64,000 nucleotides of DNA from Frankiales bacterium. Lineage in GTDB: Bacteria > Actinomycetota > Actinomycetes > Mycobacteriales > Jatrophihabitantaceae. Below, in pieces: positions 54,500-62,530 of this stretch. How positions within the stretch are numbered: the stretch's first letter is position 1; every line of letters starts with the position of its first letter. The stretch covers positions 124,001 to 188,000 of the forward strand of contig JAOPUZ010000048.1 of assembly GCA_025966315.1 (NCBI GenBank), in the 5' to 3' direction. The notes below the pieces were generated by a model, which saw nothing but the letters and a program-made list of their open reading frames with translations, had not been told where the DNA came from and ran no database searches. A program made the translations under genes and the position numbers.

Positions 54500-55684
54500 A
54501 TGGACGGAACGACGGCGGGAAACGCAGCGGCTGATACTGGTATCGAGACCGCGCGCGAGGTAGGAGATCTGGCCGGCGAGGCGGTGGGCACCCGGCCGGC
54601 AGCCGGGCGGCCACCGCGGAAGTTGGTCATCTGTCTGGACGGTACGGGTCAGCAGATAGGCTCGCCGGCCCAGCCGACCAACGTGGCCAAGATCTTCCAG
54701 ATGCTCGACTTGACCGATGCAACGCGACAACTCGCCTATTACGACCCAGGCGTCGGCACACTGCCATCCACTACGGCGCGCGGGAAGCTGGCCCGAGCCA
54801 TGTCGCGCGTCATGCAGCTCGCGTTCGGCTGGGGGCTGCGGACGAATCTCTCGCAGGCCTACGTCTGGCTGATGCAGCACTATCAGCCCGGCGACGAGAT
54901 CTACATCTTCGGATTCAGTCGGGGGGCCTACACCGCCCGGGCGCTGGCGGGCATCTTGACGCGTCCGGGCCTGCTGCGACCGGGCTCGGACAATCTGGTC
55001 GACTACGCGATCCGCGAATACGCCACCAACCGCAGGGTCGATGACGATCACAAGCAACGCCGAAACGGGATCGAGGCGTTTTCCGACGCCTTCTGTTGGG
55101 GTACCGAGCGGAACCCGCTGTTCCCGGCAGGCTGGATCGGACCGGCGCACCACGAGGACTGGCATTGCGTTCCGGTGACCTACATGGGCGTGTGGGACAC
55201 CGTCGAAGCGACTGGATTCATGGGATTCGGGCGTTTGAAATGGCCGTTTACCTATCAGCTGTTCAACGTGCAGAAGATTCGGCACGCGGTCTCTATCGAC
55301 GAACACCGCCGCCCGTACAAGCAACTCCTCATCGCCCCGCGCCCGACGGTGCAAGAAGTGTGGTTCGCCGGCGTGCATTCCGATATCGGCGGCACGTTCG
55401 ACGACGACCCGGCGCTGGCCGAGATCGCACTCAAGTGGGTGGTGGACGGCGTGGTGGACCAGCTCATCTTGCGTGACGGGGCGTATGCGCAGCGGTGCGC
55501 GTCCGCCGCCGAGGCCTACACCGGCAAGCTGCATCAGATGGGTCGGATCTGGGACGTCATGGGCGTGCGGAAACGCGTGATTCCCGAAGGCGCCGGCATA
55601 CATCAGACAGTGATGCAGCGATTCGCACAAAAGGATCTCGACTACCGACCAAAACTGCCGCGGCAATATTCCGTCAGCGAATAG
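54500..55684 (+). CDS. DUF2235 alpha/beta-hydrolase (Tle1-like phospholipase family)
   Basis: 394 residues from the ATG at 54500, with GGGGGAGGGG upstream. DUF2235 signature: KLVICLDGTGQQIGSPAQPT, YYDPGVGTLPST, IYIFGFSRGAYTARALAG with the nucleophile Ser near 140, TYMGVWDTVEATG with the Asp, and VWFAGVHSDIGG with the His, so the catalytic triad is intact. Relatives include type VI secretion lipase effectors of proteobacteria; no secretion system genes are near and no signal peptide is seen, so an intracellular lipid or ester hydrolase is more likely. It lies in the segment that splits comEC from holA. Confidence 0.88.
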   Translation: MDGTTAGNAAADTGIETAREVGDLAGEAVGTRPAAGRPPRKLVICLDGTGQQIGSPAQPTNVAKIFQMLDLTDATRQLAYYDPGVGTLPSTTARGKLARAMSRVMQLAFGWGLRTNLSQAYVWLMQHYQPGDEIYIFGFSRGAYTARALAGILTRPGLLRPGSDNLVDYAIREYATNRRVDDDHKQRRNGIEAFSDAFCWGTERNPLFPAGWIGPAHHEDWHCVPVTYMGVWDTVEATGFMGFGRLKWPFTYQLFNVQKIRHAVSIDEHRRPYKQLLIAPRPTVQEVWFAGVHSDIGGTFDDDPALAEIALKWVVDGVVDQLILRDGAYAQRCASAAEAYTGKLHQMGRIWDVMGVRKRVIPEGAGIHQTVMQRFAQKDLDYRPKLPRQYSVSE

Positions 55685-55740
55685 GCCGACTACCCCGCCG
55701 CATTTCGCCACTTCTCGGGTGCAGTCTGACCCGGAAATCC

Positions 55741-55809
55741 AAAGGGCTCCTCGCCCAACGATCATCAGGTTTCGCAGCCTGATCTTCTCGTCGAGCGAGG
55801 AGCGCCTTT
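55741..55809. terminator. Long imperfect inverted repeat between convergent DUF2235 and amidase genes
   Basis: AAAGGGCTCCTCGC at 55741-55754 pairs, with one bulge, with GCGAGGAGCGCCTTT at 55795-55809. Inside is a second short stem ATCAGG (55764-55769) with CCTGAT (55778-55783). The A-rich left end and T-rich right end fit a bidirectional terminator. An old insertion-sequence end is another possibility, but no transposase remains. Confidence 0.5.
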
Positions 55810-55866
55810 ACTTTCTCACCATGTGGCGCCCGTGATACCAACTAGTCTAGATTGGCCATCTTTACG

Positions 55867-57420
55867 CTATTTCCACCACGATGTGGGTATTGGCGGTGTG
55901 AGCGCCGGGAGCAGCCGGGCTTTCACTTTCTGCTCGTAGGCGTAGGCGTATCCGAGCAATTTCGGCTCGCTGAACGCCTTGCCAACGAACCCGATGCCGA
56001 CCGAGATGCCGCTGGCGTTGACGCCACCTTGAACGAGCATGTCCGGGTATCCCGAAAGTGCCGACATGTCGTTGCCGGCCGCGGTCGGGCGGACGAGGGC
56101 GTCGAGGTGGTTGTCCTTCATGATCTTGTCGAGCGCAGCACGCATCTTGGCGGGTCCTTCTTGTGCCGCGAGCAGGTAGTCCGCGTCCGTCATCGCGCCG
56201 CGAGTCGTTTCGGTCTGCAGCCGGGTGAGTACCTCGGGTGCTATGCCGAAGCCCGGTTGCGAGCTGGCGGCATAGACATCGGCATGCGACTTGACGGCCA
56301 CATCCGGCCGGTAGGTCGCCAAGTACTGACCGAGAAGTGTCTTGAACTCAGTTTCCGACACGATCGGGTAGTACTGCGCGCGCAGAGCAAGCGCATCTGC
56401 AGGCAGGGCGAGGTTGTCAACGACGGTGGCACCCAGTTCTTGCATGGATTTCACGGCAGCGTCCATTACCGGCGCATTGGTCGCGCTGACGTAATTGCGA
56501 AGCACACCGATCCGGGCACCCTTGAGCGCGTTTTTCTGCAGGTACTTGGTGTAGTCGCTGGGTATCTTTCCGATGCTGGCCTTCGTCGCCGGGTCTGCTG
56601 GGTCATACCCGGCAAGGGTGTTGAGCACCAAGGCGGTGTCGGTAACGGTCCGGGTCAACGGTCCGGGGCTGTCGAACGTCGACGAGAACGGGATGACGCC
56701 CGCACGGCTTATCAATCCGAGGGTGGGTCGCAAACCTGCCAGCGATTCGGCATCTACCGGACCGCGAATCGAGCCGCCGGTGTCGGTGCCGACGGCGAGG
56801 ACGCCGAAGTTGGCAGCAATCGCAGCGGCCGGGCCGCCGCTCGAGCCGGCCGGTGAGCGCGTCAGGTCATAGGGGTTGAGCGTCTGGCCACCGGCCGAGC
56901 TGTATCCCGCTCGTCCACCGTGGGCCCACTCGTCCATGTTGCCCTTGCCAAGAATGATCGCGCCGGCGTCACGGAACTTCTTGGCGATCGCGGCGTCCGT
57001 CGAGGGAATCGGGCTGATCAGCGTCTTCGAGCCACCGGTAGTCGGCATGTCTTTTGTGTCGATGTTGTCCTTGAGGATCACCGGAATACAGTGCAGCGGC
57101 CCGACGTGCCCGTGCGTGCGCTTGTATTTAGCGTCCAACGCCTTGGCCTGGGCCTTGGCATCGGTGGCGACCGAAATCAGGGAATTGATAGCCGGGCCTT
57201 GGTTCTCGTAAGTCATGATGCGGGTCAAGTAGCCGTCGATCAGCTCAGAACAGGTCAGATCGCCGGATTTGAACGCCTGATGGATCGAGGCGACCGTTGC
57301 CTCTTCCAGCGTGAAACCTCGGGACTTGTTGGGGTGCGCCGAGGCGGTGGCGGGAACGACCAGCAGCGCAATAGCTGCCACCGCGGCACCCGCATAGACA
57401 ACGGGATTACGTCTGAACAC
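55867..57420 (-). CDS. Secreted amidase-signature family hydrolase
   Basis: 517 residues with an N-terminal signal peptide (YAGAAVAAIALLVVPATASA, cleavage likely after ASA). The amidase-signature triad is Lys117 (VILKDNIDTK), cis-Ser193 (SPAGSSGGPAAA) and nucleophile Ser217 (GTDTGGSIRGP). Members hydrolyse amides from small acids to peptides; close relatives are often called glutamyl-tRNA amidotransferase A-like, but export rules that out here. Start GTG 57420 has AGGAG upstream. It belongs to the inserted module with DUF2235 and is transcribed towards it. Confidence 0.92.
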   Translation of the reverse strand: MFRRNPVVYAGAAVAAIALLVVPATASAHPNKSRGFTLEEATVASIHQAFKSGDLTCSELIDGYLTRIMTYENQGPAINSLISVATDAKAQAKALDAKYKRTHGHVGPLHCIPVILKDNIDTKDMPTTGGSKTLISPIPSTDAAIAKKFRDAGAIILGKGNMDEWAHGGRAGYSSAGGQTLNPYDLTRSPAGSSGGPAAAIAANFGVLAVGTDTGGSIRGPVDAESLAGLRPTLGLISRAGVIPFSSTFDSPGPLTRTVTDTALVLNTLAGYDPADPATKASIGKIPSDYTKYLQKNALKGARIGVLRNYVSATNAPVMDAAVKSMQELGATVVDNLALPADALALRAQYYPIVSETEFKTLLGQYLATYRPDVAVKSHADVYAASSQPGFGIAPEVLTRLQTETTRGAMTDADYLLAAQEGPAKMRAALDKIMKDNHLDALVRPTAAGNDMSALSGYPDMLVQGGVNASGISVGIGFVGKAFSEPKLLGYAYAYEQKVKARLLPALTPPIPTSWWK

Positions 57421-57466
57421 AAGGGCTCCTAGTCCTAAGAAATGGTTGGGAGGGAGATGTGAGGAC

Positions 57467-57491
57467 GTTAAAAATGGCCCGTTTCGGCCAT
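57467..57491 (-). terminator. Rho-independent terminator after comEC and the holA remnant
   Basis: On the minus strand ATGGCC (57491-57486) and GGCCAT (57479-57474) form a stem with a 6-base loop, followed by TTTTAAC. It lies 61 bases beyond the holA remnant's stop and 47 bases before the amidase start, so it would insulate the amidase from comEC transcription. Confidence 0.65.
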
Positions 57492-57551
57492 GTGTCCAGC
57501 GCGTTAAACGCGGAATTCTTGCCGCTCGCCTGCTCCGTAGACCGTTGGCGT

Positions 57552-57650
57552 TTAGCTGTCTACGTTGACGGTGTCAAGGGCTTCGTTCACCAGGAACTCC
57601 TGGTCCCCGACGACGAGCGTGAGCGGGAGCAATTCAACGGTTGCCGCCAC
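57552..57650 (-). pseudogene. Truncated 5' remnant of a second, divergent holA
   Basis: In a frame different from comEC, a GTG at 57650 opens 32 codons reading TVELLPLTLVVGDQEFLVNE then ALDTVNVDS and a stop. Compared with the intact holA N-terminus (ALTLVVGDEEFLVSRALEDL) the match is clear over LTLVVGDxEFLVxxAL and then breaks off near 57575. The DNA differs at many positions, so it is not a recent copy. It overlaps the 3' end of comEC, exactly where holA begins in related genomes. I read it as the leftover of the original holA after a deletion or replacement. Confidence 0.75.
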
Positions 57651-60061
57651 CGCAACGTCGTCGCAGGCCGATGAAACGGCGGAGCCCGGGCGCCGGCAGC
57701 GTCTGCCGTGGGATGTACGACCGGGCGCAGGCCGGCACCAGCGCTCACGACGGCAATATCGCCGTCAAGGTCGGTCCGGCGTACCAGCACGCCCAGCTGG
57801 CTCAGCGCAGTCAGCAACAATGGCGATGGGTGGCCGTAATCGTTGTCGCGACCGACCGAGACCAGCGCCAGCGACGGGTTCACCGCGCGGAGGAACGCCG
57901 GGTCTGAATATGCACTGCCGTGATGCGGGACCTTGAGGATGTCGGCCCGCAAGTCCTGGCCGGACTCAAGCAACGCGTCCTGCGCCTCGACCTCGGCGTC
58001 GCCCGGCAGCATGATTCGACGCCCGTGAATTGTTGCCCTGAGCACGAGCGAGGAATTGTTGGGATCCGACCTGGTGCCGCTGAAGGCCTTGGCCGGCCCG
58101 AGTACATCCAGGCGCACCTCGTCCGGCCCGCGCCCGACCACGATGGTCTGCCCGGTGGACGCAGTGTCCATGCGGCCGGCGGCTGGACCCAACGCCTTTT
58201 CGACCAGCTGGTACCCGCTGGCCGGCTCGATCAAGGGCGACGTAAGGGTCCGGCCAACGGTCCGCTGGTGCAGCACGCCGACCAAGCCTGCGACATGATC
58301 GAGATGAAAGTGGGTCAGCACCAGCAATGGAATCCGGGTCACCCCGAGTTGGCGCAGGCAACGATCGGGCGAGATGGACTCAGGTCCGGCGTCGACCACG
58401 ATGGCTGCATGCGGGCCGGCCCTGATCGCGAGCGAATCCCCCTGGCCCACATCGCAGGCGACGATCAGCCAGCCGTCGGGGGGCCAGCGACTGACCACGG
58501 CGCGAATGGGTATCTGAACGACGAGGGCCACGACGACGGCCAGTGCGGCCAACGACCGAACCGAGGCGCGTCGACACCCAGCCAGCAGCAACAAGGCGCA
58601 GGCGGTAAGGGCGAAGCCGCCGGTCACGCCGGCGGGCCATGGCACCGACGCCCCCGGGATCGTCCCGCAGCGTTCGGCCACCCAGATCAACCAACGGCAC
58701 GGCCAACCAGCCAGCTGGGCAAACAGCACGCCGGCAGGCAGCCACAAGACCGACATCGTGGCGGCCAGCACGCCGAGGACCGTGGCCGCTCCGACGACCG
58801 GCTCGGCCAGCATGTTGGCCGGGATAGCGACCAAACTGATGCGCCCGCTGAGGCCCACGATGAGCGGCATCGTCACGACGTGGGCGGCGGCAGCAACCGC
58901 GAACGGCTCGGCCACGCCGACCGGCAGCCGCCTCGACAATGCAACCGCCCAACCTGGCGCGAGCAGCATCAGTGCGGCCGTGGCCGAGACCGAAAGCGCA
59001 AAACCGAGGTCGAGGGCCAGCGCCGGTTGCCAGCACAGCAAGATCAACACCGCGGCGGCCAGCACCGGCACGCCGGCACGTTGCCGTCCGGTGGCCAGCG
59101 CGGCAAGCCCGATCGCCGCCATCACGGCCGCCCGCAACACGCTCGGCGACGGCCGTGCGACCACGACGAAGGCGACCAGCAGTACGGCGCCGACGAGCGC
59201 GATCGTCCGCGGTGACGCCCGCATCCGACGCAGCACCAGAGCGGCAGCACCGATGACGATGGAACAGTTGGTCCCGCTGACCGCGACCAGATGGGTGAGG
59301 CCCGCGACCCGGAATCGATCCGCCAGTACCGGATCGAGCTGGCTGGTGTCGCCGACCACCAGACCCGGCAGGAGGCCGCGCGGGAGTGCGGGCAACGACG
59401 CGGAAGCCTGGCGCAGGCCGTCCCGCACCCGACCGGCGCCCCGTTGCCACCACGGCGGCCGGCCGATCAGCTCCGGGTCCGTACGTTCTGACAGCGTTGC
59501 CGTGAGCAGATCGCCGGGCAGCGGCGGCGAGAGCCGGGCGTCGAGCCGCACGCGTTGGCCCGGCAATATCTGCTGCCAGGCGTTGGCCGGCCCTAGCACC
59601 AGGACCGCGCCACCAAGCCGGTGCCGCTGCCCGGACACGGTCACCGCCAGCAGGCGCGCCTTGACCGCAGCCCGGGGTGCACCACCGGTACCGCCGGCGG
59701 CCAGTGGCCTGGGGTCGGCCGTCACCACCAGCTCAGCGCTCACCTCGGTTCGAGCCGCGGCCAGCGTCGCCACCGGCGAACTCTGGGCGTTGTGCAGCCG
59801 AACAGCCAGCGGCAGCAACAGCACCCCGGCCAACAGCAGCGCGAAGACCAGCGCGTGCAGCGGTTCCAACCGTCGATGCAATCGCAGCAGAAACAGCAGA
59901 ACGACGCCGGCAAGCAGCAGCGACAAGCCCGCCGCCGCGACGCTCGGACCCGAGTGCCCCAAGCCCCAGATCATTGTTGCCCAACCGGCCAATACGGCCA
60001 GCGCCAGCCGCAGATCCGGCCGAGCCGCGGCGGCGGTGTGGTTCGGCGGGGCTGGGGTCAC
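57587..60061 (-). CDS. comEC: ComEC/Rec2-type membrane protein
   Basis: 824 residues. N-terminal DUF4131 membrane part (LLLAGVVLLFLLRLHRRLEP), central Competence domain with many helices and GLTHLVAVSGTNCSIVIGAA plus LPRGLLPGLVVGD, and a C-terminal metallo-beta-lactamase domain with LTHFHLDHVAG near residue 580 and KVPHHGSAYSDPAFL. It forms the DNA uptake channel in competent bacteria; whether this organism is competent is unknown, and the usual partner comEA is not within the window. The last 20 or so residues (rich in Arg and Ser) come from reading through the holA remnant, so the native C-terminus may be altered. Confidence 0.92.
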   Translation of the reverse strand: MTPAPPNHTAAAARPDLRLALAVLAGWATMIWGLGHSGPSVAAAGLSLLLAGVVLLFLLRLHRRLEPLHALVFALLLAGVLLLPLAVRLHNAQSSPVATLAAARTEVSAELVVTADPRPLAAGGTGGAPRAAVKARLLAVTVSGQRHRLGGAVLVLGPANAWQQILPGQRVRLDARLSPPLPGDLLTATLSERTDPELIGRPPWWQRGAGRVRDGLRQASASLPALPRGLLPGLVVGDTSQLDPVLADRFRVAGLTHLVAVSGTNCSIVIGAAALVLRRMRASPRTIALVGAVLLVAFVVVARPSPSVLRAAVMAAIGLAALATGRQRAGVPVLAAAVLILLCWQPALALDLGFALSVSATAALMLLAPGWAVALSRRLPVGVAEPFAVAAAAHVVTMPLIVGLSGRISLVAIPANMLAEPVVGAATVLGVLAATMSVLWLPAGVLFAQLAGWPCRWLIWVAERCGTIPGASVPWPAGVTGGFALTACALLLLAGCRRASVRSLAALAVVVALVVQIPIRAVVSRWPPDGWLIVACDVGQGDSLAIRAGPHAAIVVDAGPESISPDRCLRQLGVTRIPLLVLTHFHLDHVAGLVGVLHQRTVGRTLTSPLIEPASGYQLVEKALGPAAGRMDTASTGQTIVVGRGPDEVRLDVLGPAKAFSGTRSDPNNSSLVLRATIHGRRIMLPGDAEVEAQDALLESGQDLRADILKVPHHGSAYSDPAFLRAVNPSLALVSVGRDNDYGHPSPLLLTALSQLGVLVRRTDLDGDIAVVSAGAGLRPVVHPTADAAGARAPPFHRPATTLRWRQPLNCSRSRSSSGTRSSW

Positions 60062-60192
60062 TCAGACGACGCTAGGAGCGCGAACGCCCGGTAACCCCAG
60101 CCGTGCGGAATCTGTGGACAGCCATCGGAGCTGTGGACAAGCGAACCGATGGGGCTGCCATCAGCGATAAACCGAGATATCCGACGAACCGA

Positions 60193-61377
60193 TTACGGCT
60201 TCTGCAGCACGCCGATCAGACCATGTTGCTCGTCGGCGATCCCGGCGCTGAAGACAATCGCATCCGGGCCGCCGAAGGTGGCCGTGCCGCGGACGAGCGT
60301 CCACAAGCCCGGAATCACCAGCGGGCGGCCAGTGTGGCTATTTCTGAGCTGGCCGTCGATGTCACCGTCGAAACGGCCGTGCCGGTCGGCGTCGATGACA
60401 TTGATCCGACCGTCGCCGAAGTTTCCGACCAGCAGGTCGCCGGCCAGCTTTCCCCAGCTCGCGGGCGCGATTTCAAGTCCCCACGGCGCGTTGAGGCTTT
60501 GTTTCGACGCGACTCGGTTGATCAATTTTCCGTCCGGCGTGAATTCGTCGACGAAGCCAAGGCCGCGGCCGGCCAGATTGCGTCCCGTGGCTTTGTCTAC
60601 CTTCGCGTAGGTCACGAACACCTTGCCGTTCAGAGTGGCTACGCCGAACGGTGAATAGCCCTTCGGTAGCCGTCGGTCGGCGAACGGGTAATGCGATCGG
60701 GGTTGCCGTGTGAAGTTGGCATTGAATACGTCGATGCGGCCTTGCCCGAAGTTGGCGGCGTAGAGCTGCGGACCGGCCTTGGCCGTGGCCAGCGCCAATC
60801 CGGTGTAAGAAGCGCCCGGCACCGTGGCCTTCGTTTCCGCGTTGCCGAGCAGCGGATCGACGACCGGGCTCCAGGCCTCGATACGTCCGGTGATCGTGGA
60901 GAAGATGAAGCGCGCCGGGCTGGCACCGGCACCGGTACCGAGCACGAAGCCGGTGCCCGGATTGAAGACCTGCCCGGTCGGCAGCTCCGGCTTGTCCGGG
61001 AAGGTGACCCGTACGGTCGGGACCTTGGCGGCCACGCCCGAGCCTGGCGCCGAGGTGTAAAGCGTCGACGTGTCGGTGCCGGTGTTGGCCGACCAGAGCG
61101 GGGTGGTGGGACCTAACGCCAGTCCCCAGGGGTTGACCAGGTCGGGGTCTACGAGCGAAGCACCCTCGCTGGCCAGGTCCGACACCAGATTGACTTGGGT
61201 GACCGCGTTCCGACGGTCATCGTGATGGGATCGACCGGGACCATGGTGCGAACTGTCTGCCAGCGCCGACACGGGCGCGACGAGGCCGAGCACGAGAGCC
61301 GATGTTGTCGCCGCGACGATGACCGCCGGACGATTCGGGCGACGAACATCGCGGATGGGACGGTGAAACGCGAACAT
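60193..61377 (-). CDS. Secreted TIGR03118-family protein
   Basis: 394 residues from the ATG at 61377, with GGGAGGT upstream. A signal peptide is clear (IVAATTSALVLGLVAPVSAL, cut near ALADSS). The mature part repeats beta-propeller-like blades: LVNPWGLALGPTTPLWSANT, YTGLALATAKAGPQLYAANF, PFGVATLNGKVFVTYAKVD, NAPWGLEIAPASWGKLAGDL, then IVFSAGIADEQHGLIGVLQ. This matches TIGR03118, an exported family of unknown function with NHL-like repeats. A His-rich stretch follows the signal peptide (SHHGPGRSHHDDRR). Confidence 0.86.
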   Translation of the reverse strand: MFAFHRPIRDVRRPNRPAVIVAATTSALVLGLVAPVSALADSSHHGPGRSHHDDRRNAVTQVNLVSDLASEGASLVDPDLVNPWGLALGPTTPLWSANTGTDTSTLYTSAPGSGVAAKVPTVRVTFPDKPELPTGQVFNPGTGFVLGTGAGASPARFIFSTITGRIEAWSPVVDPLLGNAETKATVPGASYTGLALATAKAGPQLYAANFGQGRIDVFNANFTRQPRSHYPFADRRLPKGYSPFGVATLNGKVFVTYAKVDKATGRNLAGRGLGFVDEFTPDGKLINRVASKQSLNAPWGLEIAPASWGKLAGDLLVGNFGDGRINVIDADRHGRFDGDIDGQLRNSHTGRPLVIPGLWTLVRGTATFGGPDAIVFSAGIADEQHGLIGVLQKP

Positions 61378-61459
61378 AGCGACCTCCCAGAGACGAAGTG
61401 ACGTCCGCACTACGTATCCGGGAAGCATTCGGTTCAGTGAGAATTCACAGTGACGGCAA

Positions 61460-61558
61460 TTATCGGCGCCGCCGTATGTAGCTGATGCCCGCCACGATTA
61501 AGGCGATCAATACGAAGAGCACGACGTGATGCGGCCATCCCCCGTCAGCGGTCTGCAT
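61460..61558 (-). CDS. 32-residue single-pass membrane protein
   Basis: ATG at 61558, preceded by AAAGGAG at a spacing of 5 bases, the strongest ribosome binding site in this part of the window. The product has an 8-residue polar start ending in GGWPHH, one membrane helix (VVLFVLIALIVAGISYI) and an RRRR end, so it should sit with its C-terminus inside. It overlaps the last 14 bases of the NRDE-family gene upstream, so the two are coupled. I know no family; a proteolipid-like partner of a membrane enzyme is one possibility. Confidence 0.7.
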   Translation of the reverse strand: MQTADGGWPHHVVLFVLIALIVAGISYIRRRR

Positions 61559-62363
61559 GAATCTCCTTTGCAATCGTGGACGATTCACGGTCGGCCGGCC
61601 ATTGCCGGCTCGCCCAGCGACCGCCCAGATAAGGTTTTCGGGCGTAGTCGAGGCGAAGCCGTCCGGGACGGGTTGCGATGAACTGGCCGAACACCGTCTC
61701 GAATACGTCCTCACCTACGGGCAATCGAACGATCATCGCCGTCGGGTCCGCGCTGGGTTCTCGATTCTCGACCACCGGCAACCAGTCGGCCCACACCTCG
61801 GCGGGGGTGCCGCTCAGGCTGGCATCGAGCCGGGCCGCCGGCGGCGGGAACCACGGCGGCAGATCGTCGCCGGACAACAGTCCGCGGGGGGTGAACAGAT
61901 ACTGCCCGGGCTCGAGTTCGCAGGACACCAGGTTCGCACCGTCCCAGCGCCACCAGGTCAGCGCATCGGGAGTGAACAGGACGAGGTTGAAGCTAGCCAT
62001 CGGGGTTACGTCGATGGCCGCCGGCCACCGCCGCAAGTCCCTAACCGCGAGCAGTGGCAGCGCGCCTCGACTCACCGCACCGGCCAGCGCCACCCGCCGT
62101 TCCGCTCGATTCAACACGACCGCGGTGACGCCGGATTCAACGTCCGACGCGCACCAGGTGCCCCCGCCGAGTTGGTCGCGACCACCGATCACGCCCGGTT
62201 GATCCGGCCACCAGTTGTCGGGTTCATCGAACGTGCGGCTGGCCAACTCGTCGCGCAGCGCCAAGATCTGAATCGGCACCGAGTCGCCGGGGTCGGACGA
62301 GTCGCTTGGTTCGGTCGGGAGCGTCGACCGAGCGGGCGACCAGCGACAGACCACGGTGCACAT
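61545..62363 (-). CDS. NRDE/TANGO2-family protein
   Basis: 272 residues from the ATG at 62363 (MCTVVCRWSPARS), chosen because Cys2 right after the initiator Met is the conserved N-terminus of this Ntn-like family; the longer in-frame reading to 62510 is not conserved. Other blocks are ILALRDELASRTFDEPDNWW, VIGGRDQLGGGTWCASDVES and VTAVVLNRAERRVA. The NRDE tetrad reads LRDE here. Eukaryotic TANGO2 is tied to Golgi and heme or lipid handling; the bacterial role is unknown. The stop overlaps the start of the small membrane protein gene. Confidence 0.85.
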   Translation of the reverse strand: MCTVVCRWSPARSTLPTEPSDSSDPGDSVPIQILALRDELASRTFDEPDNWWPDQPGVIGGRDQLGGGTWCASDVESGVTAVVLNRAERRVALAGAVSRGALPLLAVRDLRRWPAAIDVTPMASFNLVLFTPDALTWWRWDGANLVSCELEPGQYLFTPRGLLSGDDLPPWFPPPAARLDASLSGTPAEVWADWLPVVENREPSADPTAMIVRLPVGEDVFETVFGQFIATRPGRLRLDYARKPYLGGRWASRQWPADRESSTIAKEIHADR

Positions 62364-62530
62364 TCGTCGGACTTTACCCACCCCGCGAGTCCTATTGACG
62401 CGTACCGAGACTGGGGATACGTTCGGCATCTTGACCGGCCGGACGGTCGGAGTTGCAGGACTTCGGCGCGCTGTCGACAAGACGCATACCGTGTCGCTGT
62501 CCGCTGCCACCCAAGCCGTGGAGGCGCACG

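Noticed and set aside
54500..55684. DUF2235 protein as a type VI secretion effector
   Set aside because: No secretion components, VgrG, PAAR or immunity gene nearby, and the host is a Gram-positive actinobacterium.
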